Shown: piece after piece, positions 8,201 to 14,171 of the stretch
Layout of the letters: every line of letters begins with the position of its first letter
How positions within the stretch are numbered: the stretch's first letter is position 1
The notes under the pieces: model-generated
What the model saw: only the letters and a program-made list of their open reading frames with translations
The model's database searches: none
Told to the model about the DNA's origin: nothing
Origin: Acidobacteriota bacterium
Lineage (GTDB): Bacteria > Acidobacteriota > Polarisedimenticolia > QHYA01
Length of the DNA stretch: 14,171 bases
Assembly: GCA_003223995.1 (NCBI GenBank)
Contig: QHYA01000190.1
Coordinates: 1-14,171, forward strand
Reading direction: 5' to 3'
Translations under genes and position numbers: made by a program

Positions 8201-9141
8201 TCCTGCTCTGCGCCTCCGGCTGCCTCCAGCTCGCCGAGGATCTGATCCCCTCCGCGTGAAAGGCAGTGCGTCGCGGCCTCCTCCCCCACCTGCCATGCGT
8301 CGGCCGCGGGGCCTTCGGTCTCGGCCATGGCGCACCGGGCGCCGTCCACCGACAGGATCTTCGCCCGGATCCTCACTCGCCGCCCGTCGTAACGAGCGAG
8401 GGCCGCTGCCGGGATCAGGCAAGAGCCCTGGAGCCTTGAGAGAAACCCGCGTTCCGCGCAGGCCTCCGCCGTGGCGGTAGGATCCCCGATCGGCGCCAAC
8501 AGCTCGCGCGATTCTTCATCTTCTTCTCTGGTCTCCACGGCGATGATTCCCTGCCCGGCTGCGGGAAGACAGATCTCCACAGGGATCGGCTCGGCCCGGA
8601 CCTTTGCCCGCAGGCCCAGCCGGTCGATTCCCGCGGCGGCCAAAATGATCGCCTCGGAGGCGCCTTCGGACAGCCGCTTCAGGCGGGTATCGACGTTGCC
8701 CCGCTGGGAAACGAAGTTGAGATCCGGCCGGTGGGCGCGGATCTGCGCCCGACGCCTCAGGCTTCCCGTTCCAACCCGTGCCCCAGGAGGCAGGGCGTCG
8801 AGACCCCGGCCCTCGCGAGTGATCAGCAGGTCGCTCGGATCGGCGCGCGCCGGGAATGCGGCCAGGGCCAGACCGTCCGGCAGCCTCGCCGCGAGATCCT
8901 TGAGGCTGTGGACGGCGAGATCGATAGTCCCCGCCAGGAGGGCCTCTTCGATCTCCTTGACGAAGACCCCCTTCCCTCCCATCCCGGCAAGAGGCGTGAC
9001 CTGGTTACGATCGCCCGTGGTCTTGATGATCACCAGCTCGACCGACAAACTCTCGTGAGACCCCTCGAGCAGGCCAGCGACGCTTCTGGCCTGGGCGAGG
9101 GCCAGCTCCGAGCCGCGCGCACCGAGCCTCAACCGCATCAT
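8197..9141 (-). CDS. hemC: Porphobilinogen deaminase (hydroxymethylbilane synthase)
   Basis: HemC joins four porphobilinogen molecules into hydroxymethylbilane using a covalently bound dipyrromethane cofactor. The 314-residue protein starts MMRLRLGARGSELALAQA, typical of the family. Catalytic Asp82 is in HSLKD. The arginine-rich substrate site is visible in VGTGSLRRRAQI and in QRGNVDTRL. The cofactor-attachment cysteine is Cys241 in RLQGSCLIP. The ATG at 9141 forms an ATGA overlap with the hemA stop codon, with GAGGAGG 13 nt upstream. A second ATG directly follows the first and could also be used. The 4-nt overlaps at both ends indicate translational coupling with hemA and hemD. Confidence 0.97.
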   Translation of the reverse strand: MMRLRLGARGSELALAQARSVAGLLEGSHESLSVELVIIKTTGDRNQVTPLAGMGGKGVFVKEIEEALLAGTIDLAVHSLKDLAARLPDGLALAAFPARADPSDLLITREGRGLDALPPGARVGTGSLRRRAQIRAHRPDLNFVSQRGNVDTRLKRLSEGASEAIILAAAGIDRLGLRAKVRAEPIPVEICLPAAGQGIIAVETREEDEESRELLAPIGDPTATAEACAERGFLSRLQGSCLIPAAALARYDGRRVRIRAKILSVDGARCAMAETEGPAADAWQVGEEAATHCLSRGGDQILGELEAAGGAEQE

Positions 9142-10544
9142 CGTCTTCTCTCAGCCTCCTCATCCGCCTGCAGGGGGGCGGGAAGCTCTCCATTCTCATC
9201 GGTTCCGGCCAGACGCTCTCCATTCTCTTCTGCTTCTGCCGCTGTTGCGGAAGGCTCGAATGTTCCAGAAAGCTCGAAGTACCGTCGAGCCGCCTCCACC
9301 GCTTCCGGCTCGCCCCGTTCCTGGGCGGCTCGCTTGATTTCCTGGATCGGCCGGTGGAGCAGTTTGTTCATCAGCGATTTCGTCAACGCCTCGATCTGCT
9401 CTTCCTGCCCAGGCGTGAGCGGCCCCAGACGTCGCCTGAGGCGCTGCACCTCCGCGCTCCGCATCTCTTCGGCTCGCCTTAGGATCGCGCCGATCGTCTG
9501 TCCGAGGGATGCGCCGCTCTTCCGCCTGAAGTAGGCCTCGCATTCCTTCTGCAGGATCGCCTCCGCAGCCCGGGCCTCGCGCTGCCTACCGGTCCGGTTC
9601 GCCTCGACAACGGCTTCCAGGTCGTCGATGTTGTAAAGATAGACGTTGTCGATCTCGTTGACTTCCGGCTCCACGTCCCTGGGGACAGCGATGTCGATGA
9701 TGAACAAAGGCCTGTTCCGGCGCGCCCGGATCGCACGCTCGGCGTGTTCCCGCCGGATCACCGCGTGCGGGGCCGCGGTCGAGGCGATGAGGATGTCCAC
9801 CTGTGCCAGCGTCTCGTGGACGCTGTCGAACGGGAGCGCGACACCACCGATCTTCTCGGCCAGCGCCACCGCGTGACCCAGGGTGCGCGTCGCGACGATG
9901 ACGGGCGAGACTCCCCGCGAGGCCAGGTGCCGAGCAGCGTGCTGCGACATCTTCCCCACTCCCAGCAGCAGGACCGAGCGGCCGGTCAGTTCCCCGAAGA
10001 TCTGCTCAGCCAGCTCGACAGCAGCGTTCGCCACGGAGAGCGTGCTGCGGGAGATGCCGGTCTCGGTGCGAACCCGCTTGGCGGCGGCAAAGGCGCGCTG
10101 CAGGAGCGTTTCGAGGACCGGCCCCAGCGTCCCGGCCGCCCGAGCGGCCATATAGGCGTCCTTCGCCTGCCCGAGCACCTGGGTCTCGCCGAGGATCATC
10201 GAGTCGAGTCCGCTGGCGACTCGGAAGAGATGGAGCACCGCGTCGCGCTCTCGCAGGCTGTACAGGTGGCGCCTCAGCTCGGTGGGCTCCACGCGGAAAC
10301 GTTCGGCCAGAAATCGCTCAGCCAGGAAGATCTCGAGCGGCAAGGATTCAGCCGGAGCACCATCCGGCGTACACGCCAGGATCTCGACACGGTTGCAGGT
10401 CGAGAGGATGTAGCACTCCCTCACGCCCGGCTGGCGTGAAAGCGACCGGAGCAGGGGCGCGAGCTCGGCCGGCGCGATTGCCAGCCTCTCGCGCATCGCC
10501 ACGGGCGCGCTGCGGTGGTTCAGTCCGAGCAGGACCAGGGCCAC
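9138..10544 (-). CDS. hemA: Glutamyl-tRNA reductase
   Basis: HemA reduces glutamyl-tRNA(Glu) with NADPH to glutamate-1-semialdehyde, the first committed step of C5-pathway tetrapyrrole synthesis. The protein starts ALVLLGLNHRSAPVAMRE. Catalytic Cys50 is in STCNRVE, the conserved GETQVLGQ is at 119-126, and the NADPH-binding loop LLGVGKM is at 193-199. A helical dimerisation domain covers about 318-425. Residues 426-468 form an acidic low-complexity tail with two ENGE units. The start is GTG 10544, 15 nt after the hemX stop codon, with GGAG 11 nt upstream. The length of 468 is slightly above the common 415-450 because of the tail. A short duplicated FLAER occurs at 73-82. The genomic context (hemX before, hemC after) matches the role. 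Confidence 0.97.
   Translation of the reverse strand: MALVLLGLNHRSAPVAMRERLAIAPAELAPLLRSLSRQPGVRECYILSTCNRVEILACTPDGAPAESLPLEIFLAERFLAERFRVEPTELRRHLYSLRERDAVLHLFRVASGLDSMILGETQVLGQAKDAYMAARAAGTLGPVLETLLQRAFAAAKRVRTETGISRSTLSVANAAVELAEQIFGELTGRSVLLLGVGKMSQHAARHLASRGVSPVIVATRTLGHAVALAEKIGGVALPFDSVHETLAQVDILIASTAAPHAVIRREHAERAIRARRNRPLFIIDIAVPRDVEPEVNEIDNVYLYNIDDLEAVVEANRTGRQREARAAEAILQKECEAYFRRKSGASLGQTIGAILRRAEEMRSAEVQRLRRRLGPLTPGQEEQIEALTKSLMNKLLHRPIQEIKRAAQERGEPEAVEAARRYFELSGTFEPSATAAEAEENGERLAGTDENGELPAPLQADEEAERRR
9185..9227 (-). repeat. 13-bp direct repeat in the 3' end of hemA
   Basis: GAGAATGGAGAGC (minus strand) occurs at 9215-9227 and 9185-9197, a 30-bp period. The copies are in frame and encode the two ENGE units at residues 440-443 and 450-453 of the tail, which suggests a small tandem duplication. 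Confidence 0.75.
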
Positions 10545-10559
10545 GAGAGAAGCTCCGAG

Positions 10560-11375
10560 CTAGACATAGAGGCCGATCATCGTCAGCACACCCGCCACGA
10601 ACCCTGCGATCGTCAGGTAGGCCGATTTCCGGCCGCGCCAGCCTCTGGCCAGGCGGGCATAGATGATCACGGCGAAGATGGCCCAGGCTGTGACCGAGAA
10701 GGCCTCGTCCGCCCGCCAGGGCCAGAAATGCCCGTTCCGGCTTGCGCTGAGCAGCGAGCCTGTCACGATGCCGAGGGTCAGCAGCGGGAAGCCCAGCATC
10801 AGCGACTGGTAGACCAGCCTATCGCAGCGGTCCAGCGGCGGGAGCACGCGGAGCCAGGAACCATGCTGCTTGCTTTTCAGGATACGGTCCTGCAGCAGGT
10901 AGGTCAGGCTCGACGCGAACGTCAGAAACAGGGCCGCCACACCGACGAGGGCGATGGTCACGTGAAGGAGGAAGAGAGACCCCTCCTCCGCCGCGCCGAG
11001 CGCCAAGGGTCTCGCAGGAAGGATGTACTCGAGCAGGTTCGAGGTAATGAGGACCACGAGCGCGAGAGGCGTCAGGATCACGCTCATGACGTGCAGCCGT
11101 CCACGAACGTAGACGATCACGGAAAGCAGGACGACGAACCACGACAGCAATGACAGGATCTCGTAGCGGTTGGTCACCGGGCAGCGCCCAATCGCGATTC
11201 CCTGCTGGATGATCGCTCCCATGTGAGCGACCAGGCCCGCCGTTGCCAGTGCGGGCGTCACGATGTGGCCCGGCCTTTGCCTGCGCATCAAAGGCGGGAA
11301 CGGCGCCAGTGAGGCCAGCAGATAGAGGAGAATCGCCGCGGAGAGGAGAGTTCCCGCTGCGCTGCTGAAAGGCAA
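10560..11375 (-). CDS. hemX: HemX/CcsA-family eight-helix membrane protein
   Basis: The 271-residue protein has about eight hydrophobic helices, near 9-26, 38-57, 73-90, 96-115, 134-157, 190-211, 226-241 and 252-270. TNRYEILSLLSW (68-79), His51 and His138 fit the cytochrome c assembly (CcsA) family. Members placed directly before hemA are usually called HemX, which in Bacillus subtilis lowers glutamyl-tRNA reductase levels; a heme-handling role is the alternative. The WWD region reads FWPWRADE (217-224), so the aspartate expected after the second Trp is Arg221. The protein ends GLYV, without the GLHSY-type end with histidine common in relatives. The start is TTG 11375 with GGAG 5 nt upstream. 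The same frame stays open to 11978, but that extension has no membrane or family features. It leads the hemA-hemC-hemD operon. Confidence 0.85.
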   Translation of the reverse strand: MPFSSAAGTLLSAAILLYLLASLAPFPPLMRRQRPGHIVTPALATAGLVAHMGAIIQQGIAIGRCPVTNRYEILSLLSWFVVLLSVIVYVRGRLHVMSVILTPLALVVLITSNLLEYILPARPLALGAAEEGSLFLLHVTIALVGVAALFLTFASSLTYLLQDRILKSKQHGSWLRVLPPLDRCDRLVYQSLMLGFPLLTLGIVTGSLLSASRNGHFWPWRADEAFSVTAWAIFAVIIYARLARGWRGRKSAYLTIAGFVAGVLTMIGLYV

Positions 11376-11384
11376 TTGGTCTCC
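11376..11384 (-). promoter_or_regulatory. Ribosome-binding site fixing the hemX start
   Basis: GGAG at 11381-11384 lies 5 nt before TTG 11375. No ATG or GTG lies between this site and the first membrane helix, so it decides the start. The site sits inside TTGGAGACCAA, a small dyad (TTGG/CCAA) that could partly mask it. Confidence 0.6.
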
Positions 11385-11562
11385 AAGCGGCCAAGGAAGC
11401 GCAGATGCGTGGGCTGCTCCCCGACAAGAGCCGCAATCCCTGCTCCGCGCTAATCTATCAGGATCGGCGGCGTCGGGGCGAGTCTCATCCTCGAGCAGCG
11501 GGACCAGGATCTGGAAACGCCACCCGAAGGGCGAGAGACGCGGGATGGGTCGAATTGAGGAA

Positions 11563-11613
11563 GGGGAACCGGGCGCGTTCCCCACCGCTCCCGACTCCAT
11601 GACCGCGGGAGCG
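11563..11613 (-). terminator. Tandem hairpins after the large exoprotein gene
   Basis: Two perfect inverted repeats follow the stop codon at 11627. CGCTCCCG at 11586-11593 pairs with CGGGAGCG at 11606-11613 (8 bp, 12-nt loop). GGGGAAC at 11563-11569 pairs with GTTCCCC at 11577-11583 (7 bp, 7-nt loop). On the minus strand the second hairpin is followed by TTCCTCAATT, a poor U-tract. They probably end the exoprotein transcript before hemX. The rest of the 251-bp gap (11376-11626) shows no promoter I trust; TAGATT at 11452-11457 has no matching -35. Confidence 0.45.
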
Positions 11614-11626
11614 CTGGCGCGGAGCC

Positions 11627-14171
11627 CTACGGCGGGCAGCTCGAGGCGGAGGGCGGGATCTCTCCGCTTGTCGAGTAGCCGGACGGACCCTCGACCGAGG
11701 TGTATGCCGTCACGAGGTAGTAGCGGTTCCCGGAGGCCGGCGTCGCGATGGTCTGCCGCCTCGCTCCGGCTGGCGTGGCGGTCGCCCCGCAGACGTTCGT
11801 CGAGGAAGTGCCATGCGAGTACCAGCTTCCCAGGGCGCCCTCGTAGACGTTGTATCCGCCGGCGCCGGCGATCTCCTGGTAGCTGAGCAAGAGGTTGTTG
11901 CCGCTCTTGCTCAAGAGGAGCGGGAGGCCGCTGGCGATCGACGAGACTTCGGGAACCACGGCGGGGCCGGTCGTGCACGCCGTGGGCTGGGAGGCGTTCG
12001 TCACCTGGATGTCGTCGAGGTACCAGCCGGTCGACGAGACGCCGGAATCGGTCCCGAGGTTGAACCGGATCTCGGAGCTGAGCCCAGCGAAAGAAGCCAG
12101 GTTCGAGGTGTAGACCCCCTGCCAGGCCGTGTCGCTGCCGGTGAAGCCGATGTTGGCGGGCGGCTGGGGTGTGTTGGTGCAGGAGTAGGAGTCGGAGGCG
12201 AAGGTCCCGGGATACGTGGGCGTGATAGCGAGCTTCGTCCAGCTGACCCCGCCATCCGTCGTGATCTCGACGATGCCCCCGTCATAGGTGTTCTCGAGGT
12301 TATCACGCCACGAATAGAAGGTCAGCGAGCTCGTCGAGCTGGGGACAAGAAGCGGCGTCGTGAGCGCGGCGCAGGCGCTGAGCGGGTTGCCGTCGCCGAA
12401 GTACGACTTGCTCCCCGTGTGAGCACGCGTCGAGGACTGTGACCAGAGCGGAGCGCCCATGGTCATCTGCGGCGTCCCCTCCGCCCCGTCGGAAAAGTTG
12501 ACGGGGACGAGACTCCCTTGCGGCGAGCCGCTCTTGCGGATCGCGTTGCCCTCCTCGATCCCGCCGCGGCACGGCCCCGAGCCGGCGCCCGAGGAGTCCT
12601 CCGCGCGGACGACGTAGTAATAGGTCGTCCCCGACACGAGGCCGCCCGAGTCGCTGAAGCTGCTCCCCGGGACGCACGTCGCGATCCGGTTTGCTGCAGC
12701 CGGTATGAAGCCCGAGCTGGTGGATCGGTAGACGTTGTAGAGAGGCGCCGAGGTCCCGCAGACCTGCGAGGCCGCGTTCCAGTTCACGACCAGCGTGCAG
12801 GTGGCGCTGAACGGCGCCGTGACCGAGGCGGCTCCCCCGAAGGTGGGGGCCTGGGTGCAGGGGCAGGAGGTGGGCACCGTGATCGTCTGGCAGCCCGAGG
12901 CCGCCGACTCGCAGCTTCCCGTCGATTCCGCCGTCGTCACCTTGTAGCCGTAGGTCAGCCCTCCGGAGACGGTGCTGTCGAGATAGGTCGTTCCCGTCAG
13001 TCCGGTGGCGACGGGCGCGTAGCCGCTCGCTGGGCAGTTTCCGGCCGCCCTATAGACGTTGTAGGTCGTGCCCGTCGATCCGGAAGGGGTCCACGAGAGC
13101 GCCACGCCGCACCCGCTCATCGTCGGGGTCGCGAGTGTCGGCGGGACATAGGTCGGGCACGTGACCGTCAGCTCCCAGATGCCGCGCCCGTGCGTGGCGG
13201 CGCGCAGCTTTCCGTTCGCGCGGCTGAACTCGAGCTGGTGGACATGAACATTGGGGAGCTGGCCGCTGTTGATCTTCGTCCAGGTCGAGCCGCTCCAGCC
13301 GGCGTTGTTCACGTAGACGCCGTATTCGGTGCCGACGTAGACGTCGTTCGGGCGGTTCGGATCCACGGCCACGGTGAAAACCGGCTCGTCTGGCAGAGCG
13401 CCGGAGACGTCGGTCCAGGTGGCCCCGCCATCGAGTGTCCGGAAGACATGGCCCGGCTGCGATCCCGAGCCGTTCCATCCCGAGAAGACGACGATGGCCT
13501 TCCGGCCATCCGCAGGGTGCGTGGCCGCCCACGTTGCCGAGCGATTGGGCAAAACCGGGTTGTTGGGCAAGGGCGACTTCGTCGTGTCGGTCCAGTTGTT
13601 CGCGTTGTCCGCAGTCACCCAGACCTTCCCGTTGGACGTCGTGACCCACAGGGTGCCCGAGACGCCGTTGTTCGACGCGCTGTGGATGTTGAGGATGGTG
13701 TCGTAGGTCGTCCCGACGAGGTCGGGGCTGATCGCGGACCAGGTCGAGGCCGAAGGGGCCGAGGTGTCGCTGTAGACGTACTTCGAGCCCGTGTAGAGGA
13801 TCGATGGGTTGTTTGCGTCGAGCGCGATGGGCGCGATGAAGGAGGTCTGGTTGTCGGGGTCGCATCCGCCGCACCCCGAGCAGCCGCCGAAGTTCTGGAT
13901 GCAAGCCCAGCTCCCCGCTCCGCCCGTGGAGGAGCGCGAGATGCCGCCGAAGACGTACTCCTCGTAGGCGATCTCGCCGTTCGTCCAGTCGGTCGCGGAG
14001 AAGCCCCCGTCGCCCCCCTCCGTCATCGTCCAGGAGGAGCCCGTTGCGGTGTACGCCTCGCCGTTGTCCTGCAAGCCGCCGTGGATCCTCGCGGCCGTCG
14101 TCGGATGCTGACCGAGCCCGTAGAACTGAAGGGTCGAGAGACCCCCGCCGTTGAGGTTCGTCCAGGTCACC
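11627..14171 (-). CDS. Large secreted multidomain protein: Asp-box propeller, FnIII, jelly-roll; 5' end missing
   Basis: Only the C-terminal 847 complete codons are present and the signal peptide would lie outside the window. Numbering from the first complete codon, residues 1-336 look like a BNR/Asp-box beta-propeller as in sortilin- or sialidase-like proteins: EGGDGGFSATD (51-61), RTLDGGATW (244-252), NDVYVGTEYGVYV (275-287) and HGRGIWEL (327-334). Two fibronectin type III-like domains follow at about 340-432 and 440-535, each with a YNVYR strand. A jelly-roll resembling the MAM/immune-inhibitor A type spans about 555-726, with VEITTDGGVSWTKL (634-647) and WYLDDIQV (716-723). A last FnIII-like domain (about 738-838) carries YNVYEG. 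No LPXTG, PEP-CTERM or type IX sorting tail is seen at the C-terminus. The composition (Gly, Ser, Thr, Asn, many Cys) fits an extracellular protein. The ligand and any enzymatic activity are unknown. Confidence 0.85.
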   Translation of the reverse strand, partial: VTWTNLNGGGLSTLQFYGLGQHPTTAARIHGGLQDNGEAYTATGSSWTMTEGGDGGFSATDWTNGEIAYEEYVFGGISRSSTGGAGSWACIQNFGGCSGCGGCDPDNQTSFIAPIALDANNPSILYTGSKYVYSDTSAPSASTWSAISPDLVGTTYDTILNIHSASNNGVSGTLWVTTSNGKVWVTADNANNWTDTTKSPLPNNPVLPNRSATWAATHPADGRKAIVVFSGWNGSGSQPGHVFRTLDGGATWTDVSGALPDEPVFTVAVDPNRPNDVYVGTEYGVYVNNAGWSGSTWTKINSGQLPNVHVHQLEFSRANGKLRAATHGRGIWELTVTCPTYVPPTLATPTMSGCGVALSWTPSGSTGTTYNVYRAAGNCPASGYAPVATGLTGTTYLDSTVSGGLTYGYKVTTAESTGSCESAASGCQTITVPTSCPCTQAPTFGGAASVTAPFSATCTLVVNWNAASQVCGTSAPLYNVYRSTSSGFIPAAANRIATCVPGSSFSDSGGLVSGTTYYYVVRAEDSSGAGSGPCRGGIEEGNAIRKSGSPQGSLVPVNFSDGAEGTPQMTMGAPLWSQSSTRAHTGSKSYFGDGNPLSACAALTTPLLVPSSTSSLTFYSWRDNLENTYDGGIVEITTDGGVSWTKLAITPTYPGTFASDSYSCTNTPQPPANIGFTGSDTAWQGVYTSNLASFAGLSSEIRFNLGTDSGVSSTGWYLDDIQVTNASQPTACTTGPAVVPEVSSIASGLPLLLSKSGNNLLLSYQEIAGAGGYNVYEGALGSWYSHGTSSTNVCGATATPAGARRQTIATPASGNRYYLVTAYTSVEGPSGYSTSGEIPPSASSCPP

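Noticed and set aside
8201..8422. Upstream extension of hemD to 8422
   Set aside because: It lies wholly inside hemC, is arginine-rich shadow sequence, and GTG 8200 with the GTGA overlap gives a normal-length HemD.
11376..11978. Upstream extension of hemX to 11978, about 200 extra residues
   Set aside because: It runs through the hairpins and into the exoprotein gene and has no membrane or family features. TTG 11375 has a good ribosome site and gives the usual HemX length.

Overview
This GC-rich window holds two conserved housekeeping blocks, two tRNA genes, one pilus-type gene and the 3' part of a large secreted-protein gene. Every supported gene lies on the minus strand, so the genes are described here from high to low coordinates. 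The organism looks like a free-living Gram-negative bacterium from a GC-rich, deep-branching lineage. The secreted protein, with Asp-box propeller, fibronectin III and jelly-roll modules, together with a PilX-like gene, recalls Acidobacteriota or neighbouring phyla. That placement is an impression from protein style, not a phylogenetic result.

Right end (11627-14171): the C-terminal 848 or so codons of a multidomain extracellular protein whose start lies outside the window. Two hairpins (11563-11613) follow its stop codon. Next is a heme-precursor operon: hemX/ccsA-like membrane protein (10560-11375), hemA (9138-10544), hemC (8197-9141) and hemD (7412-8200). Its gaps are 15 nt, then two 4-nt overlaps (ATGA and GTGA). 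Together HemA, HemC and HemD cover glutamyl-tRNA reduction, hydroxymethylbilane formation and ring closure to uroporphyrinogen III. hemL and hemB are not in the window. After 114 nt comes a PilX-like minor-pilin gene with calcium-loop-like motifs (5330-7297).

Middle (4966-5333): tRNA-Lys(CUU) and tRNA-Leu(UAG), each with a recognisable sigma70-type promoter. The tRNA-Leu promoter (TTGACA, 18 nt, TATGAT) is the best promoter in the window. No clear terminator separates tRNA-Leu from tig.

Left end (1-4905): the classical proteostasis cluster tig-clpP-clpX-lon. It encodes a ribosome-bound chaperone, the ClpXP protease and the Lon protease. lon is cut by the window edge just before its proteolytic domain.

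No mobile element, CRISPR array, defence cassette or obviously new system was found. The observations most worth checking are: a trigger factor lacking about 40 residues after its PPIase domain; a HemX-like protein whose WWD motif is degenerate and whose last helix ends without the usual histidine; a tRNA-Leu promoter placed to drive the whole chaperone-protease operon; and a tRNA-Lys promoter whose -35 box contains the stop codon of the pilus gene.
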